This document shows, in pieces, positions 44,945 through 56,370 of a DNA stretch of 64,000 bases. The position numbers were made by a program, and so were the translations under genes. The notes below the pieces were generated by a model. That model had not been told where the DNA came from. It saw only the letters and a list, made by a program, of their open reading frames with translations, and did no database searches. The stretch is taken from positions 14,105,001 to 14,169,000 of the forward strand of contig CM073907.1 of the NCBI GenBank assembly GCA_037176705.1, read 5' to 3'. The stretch's first letter is position 1. The number at the start of each line of letters is the position of its first letter. The DNA is from Molossus alvarezi. Taxonomy: Eukaryota; Chordata; Mammalia; Chiroptera; Molossidae.

Positions 44945-47146
44945 TTTTTTTATTTTATTTTTTGAGTATTTTATTTTATTGTTTATCTTTATTGTTGAAT
45001 GTATTACAGATGTTCCTCATTTTTCCCCCATTGACTCCCCTCCTCCCCATTCCCACCCCCCTCCCCCCTTTTCCCACATTGTTGTCTGTGTCCATTGGTT
45101 ATGCATATAAGTTCTTTGGTTTATTTCTTCCCACCCCCCGACCCTCAACCCCCTTCTCTTTGAGGTTTGTCAGTCTAGCAACCAATTTGTTCTTCTTAAT
45201 CCCTTCACCTTTTTCACCCATTCCCCCAACCCCCCTCCCATCTGGCAACCAACAAAATGTTCTCTGTATCTATGAGAATGTTTCTGTTCTGCCTCTTCAT
45301 TTTGTCTGTAGATTCCATTGTTGATAAATATGTACTCATTGCCATTTTGTTTGTTCATATATTTTATCTTTTTCTTCAAAAAGACCCTTCATCATTTCAT
45401 ACAATAATGGTTTGGTGGTGATGAACTCCTTTAACTTTTTCTTGTCTGGGAAACTCTTTATATGGCAATTGATTTTAAATGACAGCTTTGCAGGATAGAG
45501 TAATCTTGGTTGTAGGTTCATGCTTTTCATCACTCTGAATATTTCTTGCTACTCCCTTCTGGCCTACAAAGTTTCTTTTGAGAAATCAGCTGACAGCCTT
45601 ATGGGAACTCCCTTGTAGGTAACTAGCTGCCTTTCTCTTGCTGCTTTTAAGATTCTCTCTTTGTCTTGAACCTTTTGCATTTTGATGATGATGTGTCTTG
45701 GTGTGGGCCTCTTGGGATTCATCTTGTTTGGGACTCTCTGTGCTTCCTGGACGTGTATGTCTGTTTCCTTCACCAAGGAAAGTTTTCTGCCATTATTAGG
45801 GAAGTTTTCTGCCATTATTGTTTCAAATAGGTTTTCAATTTCTTGCTCGCTCTCTCTTCTCCTTCTGGCACCCCCAAGATGTGAATGTTGGCACGCTTGA
45901 AGTTGTCCCAGAGGCTCCTTACACTATCCTCATTTTTTTGGATTCTTTTTTCTTTTTGCTGTTCTGATTGGGTGTTTTTTTGCTTCCTTATATTCCAAAT
46001 CGATGGTTTGCTTCTTGGCTTTACCTACTCTACTATTGAACCTGTGTAAATTATTCTTTATTTCAGTTAGTGCCTCCTTCATTTCTGACTGTGCATCCTT
46101 AACTTCTGACTGGTCCTTTTTTATGCTCTTGAGGCCCTCACTAAGTTCGCTGAGGTTCTCACTAAGTTCATTGAGCATCCTTATAAGCAGTATTTTGAAC
46201 TCAGCATCTGTTAGGTTGCTTATCTCCATTTTGCTTAGTTCTTTTCCTGGAGTTTGGTTCTGTTGTTTCATTTGGGACCTGTTTCTTTGTCTCCTCATTT
46301 TGGCTGCCTCTCTGCGTTTGTTTCTGTGTATTACTTAACCAGAGGTATGGGGCTATCTGAGCCCAGATGCTGCTTGTTTGAAAAAATTTAGGAAAAGATG
46401 AAGCAAGATCCAAGACAGGCCAATCCTATGGTAAAGCAACTGGCAACAGCTTGTGTGGGCCTGAAAGTTGGGTGGGGCGGGCCTTCAGGGAATCACCAGG
46501 GCGGGGCAACCAGTATGAGCCAGGTTGCTGGAGTCCCAGATATGGTGGCTGTCTGCCGCCCCAGGGAAGGGCTCACCAAAGGAACTAGGGCCTCTGACAG
46601 CACGTTTGTCCTGGAGAAAGCCCCCTCTCCAGCCCTCGCTCTAGTGCCAAACAGCTCAGTTCTTCCCTGTATGTCTCTGGCACCCCTCTCCTCCAAGCTT
46701 AGAGGGAGTGAGTCCAATAAGACTATGCGTGGGCCCTTTAAGAGGAGCTTCCTGGGGCTCCAGCTGCCTCAGCCTCCCTGAGCCTCAGTTCCTGCTGGCT
46801 TTTTCGGCCAGAAGTGATGGAGATTCTCTTCCTGGCACTGGAACCCTGAGCAGGGCACCTGGTGTGGGACGGGGACCCCTCAGTCCTCAGGGAGGACCTT
46901 CCCAGCTGAGGTGTCCTCCTGATTCTTATCTGCCACACGTGGGTGTGGGGCCAGCCTGTCCGCCTCCGCCCCTCCTACCAGTCTCGATGTGGCTGCTGCT
47001 TTAATTCCATAGTTGTAAGACTGCCATTCAGCGTGATTTCAGGCAGTTCTGAATGATGGTTTTTTTGTAGTTTAGTTGTAACTTTGATGTGGTTGTGGGA
47101 GGACGTGATACCGCATTTACCTACCTGCCATCCTGACCAGAAGTTG
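44945..47146 (-). mobile_element. HAL1 (half-L1), about full length, with target-site duplication
   Basis: The plus-strand order is T-rich tail, L1-type 3' UTR (tgttgtctgtgtccattggt), then directly an ORF1 coding region (45336-46298), then a GC-richer 5' region to tgccatcctgaccagaa at 47143. No ORF2 is present. That is the HAL1 layout, about 2.2 kb. Flanks gaagtaagactttta (44930-44944) and gaagtcagactttta (47147-47161) form a 15-bp duplication with one mismatch. Confidence 0.88.
45336..46298 (-). pseudogene. HAL1 ORF1 (RNA-binding L1 ORF1p-like), broken
   Basis: The protein has an N-terminal heptad-rich segment (EISNLTDAEFKILLIRMLNE..., about 45950-46230) typical of the ORF1p coiled coil. 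An RRM/CTD region follows (PTPRHIIIKMQKVQDKERIL, RQLVTYKGVPIRLSADFSKE; 45564-45720). The reading frame changes and hits stops around 45545 and 45820-45930, so the copy is dead. It would package its own RNA if intact; mobilisation depends on L1 ORF2 in trans. Confidence 0.88.
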
Positions 47147-47174
47147 GAAGTCAGACTTTTAAAAAAGCCTCTTT

Positions 47175-47325
47175 GTAGTCCTGGCTTGTGTGGCTCAGTT
47201 GGTTGGAGCACGTACTACCATTTGGGTTCCCAGCGAGGGTACGTGTGGGAAGCAAATGATCAATGTTTTTCTCTCTCTTCCTTTCTCTTTCTAAAAATAG
47301 TCAATAAAAATGAAAAACAATTTTT
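47175..47325 (+). mobile_element. Ves SINE, internally deleted
   Basis: Head tagtcctggcttgtgtggct then a shortened body and AATAAA tail. Confidence 0.75.
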
Positions 47326-47683
47326 TTTAAAGCAGCTGTGTATACAGGAGAGTTTGGGGTGAAAGAAGCAAGCAAACAAAACCCCCCTATACACCCAGGC
47401 CCAAGGAAGATGCATGACTAGAAACTCCCTGAGAAGACCTTATGCTTAGACTGGGCTCAGGTGAGAGTCTCCCTGCTCTATGCCCAACCCCACAAAACAG
47501 TCCTCAAAGAGTGGGAGACTTACCCATTCTTTCAAATGCCCAGTTTTGAACAGAAGATCACAAGCTATACAAAAAGCAAGGAAATACAACTTATTCAAAG
47601 GAAAAAAAATTAATCTCCAGAAACTCACCCTAAAGGAACACAGGCTTCAGACTTACTTGAAAAAGTCTGTGTTTCTAATTATT
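47326..47683. other. Unassigned AT-rich sequence
   Basis: Probably part of an old L1 (cctaaaggaacacaggcttc), but too decayed to confirm. Confidence 0.35.
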
Positions 47684-47890
47684 TAAATTTTGTTTTAGAA
47701 AGAGGAAAGGAGAGGAGAGAGACAGAGAGAGAAAGAGAGAGATCAATGTGAGAGAGAAACATCCATTGGCTGCCTCCTGCACACCCCCTATCAGGGGCCA
47801 AGCATTACACTTAGGCATGTGCTCTGACCAAGAATAAAACTGGCAATCTTCTGGTGCACAGGATGATGTCTGACCATCAACTGTACCTAA
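47684..47890 (-). mobile_element. Ves SINE, decayed
   Basis: gaaacatccattggctgcct, cctgcacaccccctatcagg and a minus-strand head at about 47870. Confidence 0.75.
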
Positions 47891-48490
47891 AAGCCATACA
47901 AGACTCTCTTATCAGCAACAGCAGTATACACATTTTTCTCAACTGCACAGAGAACATTCTCTAGAATAGACCATATATTAGGCTACAAAAAAGTGTTAAG
48001 AAATTTTAATAGATTGATCATACAAAACCATTTAAAAATGTTTTTATTGATTTTTGAGAGAGAGAGAGAGAGAAACATAGATGTGAGAGAGAAACATGAA
48101 TGGACTGCCTTTTGCATGCCCCCTACTGGGGATGGAGCTTGCAACCCAGGCATGTGCCCTGACCAGGAACTGAACCAGGATCTCTCAGTCCATGGGGGCA
48201 ACATTCAATCCACCGAGCCATCTCGACCAGGCACCAAACCATATATATATATTTTTTATTACAATTAAATGAAACTTCAAATCAATAGAAGAAGGAAAAT
48301 TTGAAAATATGTGGAAATAAAATCAGACTCTTAAACAACCTATGAGTCAAAGAAAAATTCAAAAGGGAAATTAGAAAATATCTGAAACAAATGAAAACAC
48401 AACATACCAAACCTTTGAAGATGCAGTGAAAGCAGGGATAAGAGAAATGCTAGCTGCAAAAGCTTACTTTACAAAAGAGAAAAGATCTTG
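47891..48490 (+). mobile_element. Old L1 ORF2 fragment interrupted by a Ves
   Basis: atttttctcaactgcacaga, gaatagaccatatattaggc and gcagtgaaagcagggataag are ORF2 landmarks on both sides of the SINE. Confidence 0.8.
48033..48232 (-). mobile_element. Ves SINE
   Basis: aaaacca before and caaacca after. Core with agagagagagagaaacatag; head end agccatctcgaccaggca. Confidence 0.85.
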
Positions 48491-48491
48491 C

Positions 48492-48725
48492 TTTGGCCTG
48501 GAGGTGCAGTGGTTGGAACATTTGCCCACACACCCAAATGTTTGCAGTTTCAATCCCCACTTGGGGCACATATGAGAAGTGCTGGTCTCATGGATGTTGC
48601 TTTCTCACATTGATGTTTGGAAGTTTCTCTCTCTCTCCTCCTTCCTCTATCTCTAAAACAAACAAACAAACAAACAAACAAACAAACAAATAAAAACATA
48701 TCCTTGGATGAGGATTTAAAAAAAA
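48492..48725 (+). mobile_element. Ves SINE with (CAAA)n tail
   Basis: Head tttggcctggaggtgcagtg. Tail holds about nine CAAA units and ends ccttggatgaggatttaaaa. Confidence 0.8.
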
Positions 48726-48727
48726 AA

Positions 48728-48930
48728 CAGAGCCCGGTCTATCCATGTGGCTCATTTGGTTGGAGCACTGTCCTGTGCACCAAAAAGTTGCCAGTTCCAT
48801 TGCTGGTCAGGACACAGGCCTGGGTGCCCCAGGATCCCTCACAGGGGACATGCAGGAGTCAACGAGCACCACATTGATGTTTCTCTGTCTGTTTGTCTGT
48901 CTCTGACCCTTCCTATCCCACTAAAAATTA
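48728..48930 (+). mobile_element. Ves SINE, decayed
   Basis: agcccggtctatccatgtgg to cccactaaaaattaatgg. Sits directly after the previous copy. Confidence 0.75.
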
Positions 48931-48932
48931 AT

Positions 48933-49250
48933 GGAGAACTGGCCAGTTTGGGTCAGCAGTTGGAGCATCAGCCCAAGGACCAAAGGGTCTTGGGTTTGAT
49001 TCCTGCTCAATGGCACGTACCTGGGGTGCAGGTTTGATCCCCAGCCCTGGTCAGGGTCATGTGGGAGGCAACCAATTGATGTGTCTTGCATGTCAATGTT
49101 TCTCTCTCTCTCCCTCCCTCCCTTCCACTCTATCTAAGAATTAATTTAAAAAATCCTGAGGCGAGGATTAAAATAAATAAATAAAATAAATAATAAATAA
49201 TAAAAATAAAAATTAATGGAAACATATTCTTGGGTAAGGATTAAAAAACA
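48933..49250 (+). mobile_element. Ves SINE with long A/T-rich tail
   Basis: ctggccagtttgggtcagca through cgaggattaaaataaataaa and ttcttgggtaaggattaaaa. The repeated tail end suggests two copies or a tail duplication. Confidence 0.8.
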
Positions 49251-49446
49251 AAACAACCAACCAAACAAAAACTACTGCCTGCAATGCAAAATTGAAGTAC
49301 AGTGTACATAATTACTAAATAAAACTCCTATTGCCTATGTGATAAATTGTCCAACGTAGCCCACAAATAAATGACATTATAATCTTACAAAGAGAATACC
49401 ACTATTTCACACAATCATTTAACCTGTGTGTTTTGGTTTTGCTTTT

Positions 49447-49584
49447 GCTTTTTAAATGTATCTTTATTGTTGAATGTATTACAGATGTCCCTCCATTTTT
49501 CCCACCTTGATACTCTCCTCCCCATTCATGCCCCCACCAGCCTTCCCCACACTATTGTCTGTGTCTATTGGTTATGCATACATG
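49447..49584 (-). mobile_element. HAL1/L1 3' end fragment, cut by a provirus
   Basis: Matches 3' UTR sequence of the HAL1 at 44.95 kb (gttgaatgtattacagatgt; tctgtgtctattggttatgc) up to acatg, where the LTR begins. Confidence 0.8.
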
Positions 49585-50051
49585 TGTTGTAATCTGTCAC
49601 CGAGATAATCAGAAACTCACAGCCGAATTGTAAAGGAGCACTTTATTCACAGACGGGTTGTGGGGGGATAGCTTCCCAAATCAGAGCCCCCAGCCTTCTT
49701 TGTTGCCTGCTTTTAAAGGCAAAAACAAAACAAAACAAAACAAAACAAAACAAAAAAAACCCCACAAAACCACTACATTCTCTTGGTGTCACTTTTGGCA
49801 CTGTTAAGGAGGGGACTGATACAGAAGGGGCGAGAGGCGTTGTTACAGTGGTCAGGGAAATCATTAATCTCTTTCTCTCCATGGTTCCTCTGAGTTTCCC
49901 AAGGCCATCATTAACCCCCTTATCTCATGGTTTTCTCTGGGTTTCTCAAGGCCCTCATGTTTACAAAAACCACCAGGGTGTGTACGTGCAGCAAGTGAGG
50001 GTCAGAATGGAGTTACTTTATTCCTACTGGTTTTATGTATAAGTCAAATCA
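49585..50051 (-). mobile_element. 3' LTR of a gammaretrovirus-like provirus (provirus on minus strand)
   Basis: The plus-strand edge is tgttgtaatctgtcaccgag, so the LTR ends ...CA on the provirus strand. It contains a polyadenylation signal (AATAAA, minus strand) at 49642-49647 and a (CAAAA)n run at 49719-49756. The U3 start TG is placed at 50051-50050, just after a purine-rich tract (minus-strand agaggaggaa, 50052-50061). Confidence 0.8.
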
Positions 50052-50069
50052 TTCCTCCTCTGGGACAGG

Positions 50070-52094
50070 GCTATGTTGTCCCTTAACTACAGGGAGTTTT
50101 ACAGAATTTATTCTCCTCTATGTAGTTTTTGTGAAGTTGTTTATTATACATGGCCCTAAGGTTAGGAGTAAGCATAATATGGCCAGAGGACCAGTTAAAC
50201 ATTTGTTGGAACCAATTCTCAGATCCCCATCTCCTTCTTTCTTGTTCTTTGATATTTCTCCTAACTAAAGATAAGCTTTCTTGTATAACCCCTGAGCTGT
50301 TAGCATAGAAACAACAGGTTTCTCCTAATGTGATGCATGATCCTTTCTCCTTGTGAAACAGCAGGTCTAATCCCCTTCTATTTTGTAAGACCATTTCTGC
50401 TAAGGAGTCTACTTGGCTCTGTAACTGGGAAATAGAGTTTTCTAGATGACTTAGGTCAGTATCTATCTGGAGACTGAGATCTTTTAAATTCTGGTCAGTT
50501 TTTTGTTTTTTTTTTATCTTCACCCGAGGACATTTTTCCATTTTTTGTTCAGGTAGAGTGAGAGGGAGAGAGAGGAACAGAGAGAGAGAGAGAAACATCG
50601 ATGTGAAAGGAACACATCGAGTGGCTGCCACCCGCACAACCGACCAGGGCCGGGGACAAACTGCAACCGAGGTACGTGCCCTTAGCGGGAACCGAACCTG
50701 GGTTTCTCAGGACCGCAGGCTGACGCTCTAACCGCTGAGCCAAACTAGCCAGGGCTAAATTCTGGTCAGTTTTGATGAGAGCCGTGGTCCCTACTGCTGT
50801 GGATCCTGCTACTCCTAGTCCGATAAGGAGGGGAATGAGAATTGGTGCTCTTTTTTGGATTCTAGCTGAGGAAAGAGGCCAGAATAAATGAGTGCATCCC
50901 TCATCCCCATTGTATAGGTATATCTGAGGTAGGATATAGACTGGAATACAGAGTAACAGGTCCCTGTCGAATTTGTTAGAAGAAACGCATTTTGTTAATC
51001 CTTGTGAGCTTGCAAACCAGGTTTGTTCAGGGGCCTGGAAGAACAGTAGAGGGCTCTTAGTAATTATTCTAGTTTGGTTGCATGCTTGAGAGAAGGGGGA
51101 GTGTTGGAGGTTGTAGCCAGAAGAGTGTAGACATGTATCCAGTCCCTGAATGTCTCCTAATGTGATTCTAGGCCTATCCCAGATACAGGTATCCTTGTTT
51201 GTAGCCTGTATATGATTATCCGAGATTCAAACGCCCACATAGTAAGGTGGCTTAGCATTTAGACGTAAACAACAGTCAGCCCCCAGTGCTGGTTGTGATA
51301 CATTTAGATACTTATGAACCAATTTTAACATAGTAAGGAGAGGTGAGCCTGAAGGAGTTTCCTTAGGTGGATTAATTTGTTCATCTGAGGAAGAGGTCTT
51401 TATAGGAGAGTGTTAACTCTGCTGATGGGCCAATGGGGGTTATGTGCTTTTGTAAAAGCCTCTTCTGAATGGTGAATAGAATTCTGGGGTCTTTACAAGA
51501 TATGTATAGCCTCAGTCCCCATGTCCTTCCGGTGGTCCAATAAAGGTCTGGCTGACTAATGACATCAATCTGGATGGGGTTAGATTTTCCTATAGAGAAA
51601 CCCTTGGGCTTGGTTAACCTTCTAAAATCTATATGAGGGTCCCTGCTTCTTAGATAGCCCTTAGTAGTATATATAATTTCACAACCCCAAGATGGACAAA
51701 AGTATTCATCTGCATTCAAGCAACTTGTGTTGACTGTACCGCTCCCTGGGCATATATAGATTCCTATCTTTTGTAGTCCCCATTCCCCTGTAGGTGTCTC
51801 ACAACCCCAGGGCAGGGATCCTTCTATATCTTCTGTATTATCTTCAAGAATACTATCTGTGCCTATGGTGCCTCTCATGAGGTCACATAGGTCAAGATTG
51901 AAAACAGGTTTTTCTATCCCCTTTGTGGTGACACTTCTTAAGACCTCCTCCAATATTCCATTTTTAAGTACCCAGTTCCACTGGGGCCCAGGTCTATAAG
52001 GATTCCCCTGAACAGACATAACCAGAAAAATTAAGTTCCCGATAAATGCAAGAGTCTCATGTTTAAGGGATCTGGAGAGGCCTGAACCATCCAT
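50070..52094 (-). pseudogene. Endogenous gammaretroviral env, broken
   Basis: The SU part has a start codon at 52094 and an uninterrupted frame down to a stop at about 51381. The signal-peptide-like hydrophobic stretch lies near residues 18-28. The frame is then lost. The TM part (about 50110-50480) keeps the leucine-rich stretch before, and the C-X6-CC motif (50311-50337) that in gammaretroviruses carries the SU-TM disulphide. A Ves SINE at 50503-50755 splits TM. The stop, frame loss and SINE make it unable to yield a whole envelope. Confidence 0.85.
50503..50755 (-). mobile_element. Ves SINE inserted in the proviral env
   Basis: taaattctggtcagtttt at 50485-50502 and 50756-50773, an exact 18-bp duplication. 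Confidence 0.96.
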
Positions 52095-52195
52095 TTTGCT
52101 TTTCCCCCCTTCAGCTGGAAATGATGCAGCCAGGTCGGGATACCATTGACCTTGACAGCCATTGATGTAGTCAGGATGACAGTGTATGGTCCCTT

Positions 52196-53230
52196 TCAGG
52201 CTGGAGTTAGTCCCTGGGTGGTAAACTTCTTTACCCACACCGAGTCCCTGGGCTGGAAAGAGTGCACAGGCGGGGCGTTGTGGACATGCTTATGGATGGC
52301 CTTCTGGGTGGACTGCAGGGCCTGCAAGAACTTGAGTAAGGAGCAGTTGTAAATTTCAGTTTTCAATTCTTCCCTGAGCTTAGGAAGAAGGGGAGGAGGT
52401 CTACTATACATAATTTCATAAGGGGAGAATCCCTCTCAGTATTGGGTACATCTTACCTGTAAGAGAGTGATGGGGAGCAGAGTGGTCCAGTTTTCACTGG
52501 TTTCTAAAGTAAATTTGGTTAAAGTTCCCTTAAGGTCCTGTTCATGTGCTCTACCTACCCTGATAAAGGCGGTAAACACAATGGAGCTTCCAATTTATAT
52601 TTAACGCTTTAGAGATATCCTGTGATATCTTTGCTATAAAGACAGGGCCATTGTCTGATTCAAGGGTCAGGAGTAGCCTACACCTGTTACTTCCTTTACT
52701 CCATCCCAGAGTGTTATTCCACCACCAGGGACAAGCTCTCCTTCTCTCATTCAGTGTCCTATTTTCTTCCCTTCTGGAGTATTCATCCAGTGTCCTGTCT
52801 TCCTGTAATGTCCCTTTCTTTTATCCTTTTTTATCTTTTCATTTCCTCTGTTCTTTCTCTTTTTGTTTCTTCCCTCTCCACAATCCTTCTTCAGCTTGCT
52901 GACAGACCCTCTGCAATTTTTCTAGTCCTTCCCCTGACATTAACCTGAGAGCTTGCCCATTCTATCTGCTGTCTGCACATCCCCCAGTTTTTCTTCTCCT
53001 CCTCCCTACTCAGACTCACACATTCCTGCTTCCCTCTGCCTTCTCCCTTTTCCTATGACCTTACTGGACATTGCCTGCCTCTCAGGAGTTTAGTAAGCTT
53101 GGTGTAGCCTAAGTGGGTAGTCTGGTACAGCTGGTTGACCAAGGTCTGACCTAGAGCCTGTGGGACCAACAAGCTCCCATCCAGCAGACTCTATCACCCG
53201 TTTGGTTCTTGGGTGGCTTGCTTCTGCTTG
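52196..53230 (-). pseudogene. Endogenous gammaretroviral pol: integrase region, broken
   Basis: Integrase remnants occur in order: a zinc-binding N-terminal part with a His-Leu motif (about 53060-53170), a core part with Asp-Asn-Gly (about 52650), and the C-terminal domain (52196-52411; ends near LQALQST...VWVKKF). Stops and frame changes separate them. A pyrimidine-rich stretch at 52700-53050 does not read as integrase. Confidence 0.75.
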
Positions 53231-53231
53231 G

Positions 53232-53780
53232 CTAAGTCATTTTCTGACCTAGTGTATCTGGAGAAGCCCCACTGGTTTTAGGGATCCCTCTCAAGCTTCC
53301 TGCCCTTTTTGATGTCCTTCCCAGCGAGGTTAATAACCCTCCTTTCTGGTAGATGGCACTATGCACATGCACTGTGGCAAATGCATATCTGCTGTCAGTG
53401 TAGATGGTTACTGATTTTTCCTTGCTCCACTGTAGGGCCTGTATCAGGGCTATGAGTTCAGCCCTTTGGGCAGAAGTTCCACTACTTAATGACTGTGACC
53501 AGATGATAGGATCTAGAGTTACTACTGCTGCCTCTGCATACCTGATTCCTTCCTGGACATAGCTGCTCCTGTCCACGAACAATACTTCATCTGTGATGGC
53601 AGTGGGACACCCTTGAGGTCTGGGCGGGCCGTCTGCACTGTGTTGGTTACCTCTGGGCAGTCTTGTAGAGGTTTCTCTGGGCTGTTATCTGGAGGCAGGA
53701 TGGCAGAATTTATGGCCAACATCTTGTGGAACTTGATGTGACAGCGGCCAGCAATTGAACAATCACTGGAGGAGATCATG
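53232..53780 (-). pseudogene. Endogenous gammaretroviral pol: RNase H region
   Basis: The frame 53232-53582 contains the RNase H phrases AQRAELIALIQAL and YTDSRYAFATVHVH. The upstream frame (53522-53779) ends in the connection segment with a frame change between them. Confidence 0.85.
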
Positions 53781-54009
53781 TCTGAGTAGAGGGTATGGGC
53801 ACTCCAGTGTGACCAGAAATGAATGAGTCACAGTATTTTTCCCAAGGTCTTTAGTACTCTTTGAAGTCCAGGGGTAGGTTAAGGCCCCATTGGCTTGGTC
53901 AGGACTGAGTCTGCTACACCAGTATCTACCAGGAAACTAACTAGTTTGTCCCCTATTGTATTGTTATTCTGGTCTCCCGGGGGCTCAGTTGGCAGGAGGC
54001 TTGGCCCTG
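53781..54009 (-). pseudogene. Endogenous gammaretroviral protease remnant; reverse transcriptase missing
   Basis: Asp-Thr-Gly of the protease active site is at 53918-53926, in the context LVSFLVDTG. Within about 150 bp the sequence passes into the connection/RNase H region, so essentially the whole reverse transcriptase domain is deleted. Confidence 0.75.
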
Positions 54010-55463
54010 TTATTCTTCTAAGTTAAGGACAGCTGGGGTATGTCTATTTGCCTCATCTCTCCTATCTGGCCAATTTGGGCACTCTTGCTTCCAATGTCCT
54101 TCCTCTTTGCAGTAGGTGCATTGGTTCTTCCCTAGTTGGGTCGTAGGCCTGGTGTCCTGACCCTTCTTCATGTTTTCCTTCCTAGGGTGATCCTTTTCCA
54201 TGGGCCCTGTTTCCCTTAAGGCAGCTATTACCACCTTTGCTATTCTTTTATCTTGTTTTTCCCCAGTAGTGTCCCTATTATTATATACCTTTTGAGCTAT
54301 CTCAACCAGTTGGGAGCGATTCATTCCTTTGAAACCTTCTAGCTTTTGGAGCTTTTTCCTAATATCTTGGGCTGACTGGGTAACAAAGGCCACGTTTATA
54401 GCCTGCTGGTTTTCTGGAGTGTCCGGGTCTATTGGAGGGTACACTCGGTATGCTTCACTAAGATGCTCCAGAAAGACAGGAGATTCCTGCAGGCCCTGCG
54501 TCACTTCTGACACCTTGGGAGATTAATAGGCTTTCTAGCAGCTGCCTTTAATCCCTTCAATACATACTGGTGAAAAGTGTCCAGTGAATTTTTCTCTGCA
54601 GTGGTATTGGGGTCCCAATCAGGCCTGAGGGTAGGAAACATGCCATCAGTTTTATCCTTATTTTTCTGTAAGGACCCCCAACCTGGGCCCAAAATCACCC
54701 TTCTGGTCTCTATTTTAATTCTACCCCCTTTTCTGAGGTGAAGAGGGTTGCTGAGAGCTGCTGGCCCACATCCCATTTGGCCTGTGGGTATGAAAAATGG
54801 ATTCCACCAGTCCAATAAGTGCCTGTGGTTTTTTGGAAAAAGGGGAATTTGGGTCTTCCAGTTATAAAGATCACTGGTGGAGCAGGGAATATAGACCAAA
54901 AAAGGGTGGCCCTGCGCACGGTGCCCCACTGGAGGTGTCTCCCTTGGGGCAGTATTGCATTTCCTCCCCCATCTCTTGGGGGACTCCCATATTCTGAGTG
55001 GCACTGAATCCTCTGAATGTGACTTTGTTTTTGGATTGCAGGGAGGTGGGAATTCTGGTTCTTTAGAGGACGCGGGAAGTACCGGATATTTGGCCTTTGG
55101 AGTGGCATAAGTTTGAAGTGTTTGTTTACAACAAGTATTCTAGTGCCAGTCTGGAGTGCACAGGTTTTTAACCATGGGGGTGGGTGTCTTACCAAATCAA
55201 GCCATTGATCAATATAAGGGAATTGGTCCGGGTGTCCTGGCTCCCCTGTGACCTGATTCCAAACTGCCTGCACTAACTCAGGGTTAAATTATCCTATTTC
55301 AGGCCATCCCACCCCAAATGTGGGTCAATTTAACTCACAGAAGGTCCTTAACTTTTTTTTAGATATTTCTGTGCTCTCATCAGAACCTTCCTCAAATCCT
55401 CCTCTAAGAATGTTTCAATATACAACCCAATGAGGTCTTCTGAGCACTAGGGCTGCTACCCAT
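54010..55463 (-). pseudogene. Endogenous gammaretroviral gag, broken
   Basis: A Met-Gly start (myristoylation-type) lies at 55463 and meets an in-frame stop after about 18 codons. The matrix part (GHPDQFPYIDQW), the capsid part and a C-terminal nucleocapsid with one CCHC zinc knuckle (C-X2-C-X4-H-X4-C, 54079-54120) are recognisable in three different frames. Confidence 0.88.
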
Positions 55464-56220
55464 GATTAGACTAATCATAACAGAGTTGGGGGAGACACAG
55501 TAGAGAGGAAGATGAGGACAAAAACAAAGGAAGACACACAAGACAGAAACTTTAGCTTTGTCCACCTGGCCGCTCCCCTTGCAGAGATTTAGATCCCTTT
55601 TGGCATTGGCAGGTGGGAATAAGCCCCCAACTCAGATCAGATTTGCTGGTGGGACACCAGAATGCCCCAAGAACCTGATACTGCCCTTAGTCATATGAGG
55701 TGATCATGGAACTGCAGGTAAGGACTCACACAGGTTCCATGACAAGCATCGTGGAGCACAGTCACTAACACACAATTACATTCACACACAATCACACTCC
55801 AGAAGTTTCCTATCTTGAGTGGTGCCTATGCCACTTGAGAGGTGATCAGACCCCTTCTGCCCCAGTGGTGAGCCTGAGGGAAAATTCCCTATCCTGAGGG
55901 AACAGAATCTGCCAGATTTGAACCCCTCCTTACATTTAGGGGGATCCCCAGGAGAGGAGAGGCTGTGCCACGTCTGACCCTCTCACTCTCATTCAGATAG
56001 AATGGTCACCCAGAATCTACCTCTGGAGGCTTTTTACCAGGTCTCTTTAAATCTTTTGGGGACATCTTGGCACCTCTCAGATACTCACTGGAAACCTGTA
56101 GGATCTTCAGGTCCCTGGAACATCTCAGGTGGTACCTCCTCTAAAGACCCCTAGGTGTCCAGTGGCCAGACCAGGAAAGGCTGCATGTCCTAGGCATCTA
56201 TTCCTGGTGTGTGACACCAG
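55464..56220 (-). other. Proviral 5' leader
   Basis: Non-coding stretch between the primer-binding site and gag start. No open frame of note. Confidence 0.6.
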
Positions 56221-56240
56221 GGATCTCCCTGGGGCCTCCA
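56221..56240 (-). other. Proviral primer-binding site, best match tRNA-Thr(UGU)
   Basis: The provirus-strand sequence tggaggccccagggagatcc begins 2 nt after the LTR CA end. From the known 3' end of tRNA-Thr(UGU) I expect TGGAGGCCCCAGCGAGAT, so there is one mismatch in 18. Confidence 0.6.
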
Positions 56241-56242
56241 AA

Positions 56243-56370
56243 TGTTGTAATGTGTCAGCGAGATGATCAGAGACACACAGCCGAATTGTAAAGGAACATT
56301 GTATTCACCGGCAGGCTGTGGGGGTATATTTTCCCAAATAGGAGCCCCCAGCCTTCTTTGTTGCCCGCTT
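56243..56370 (-). mobile_element. 5' LTR of the provirus, truncated (R-U5 only)
   Basis: 128 bp align to 49585-49715 of the 3' LTR with about 18 differences by eye (roughly 14%). The U3 part is missing because an L1 begins at 56371. The AATAAA of the 3' LTR reads AATACA here. Confidence 0.85.
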
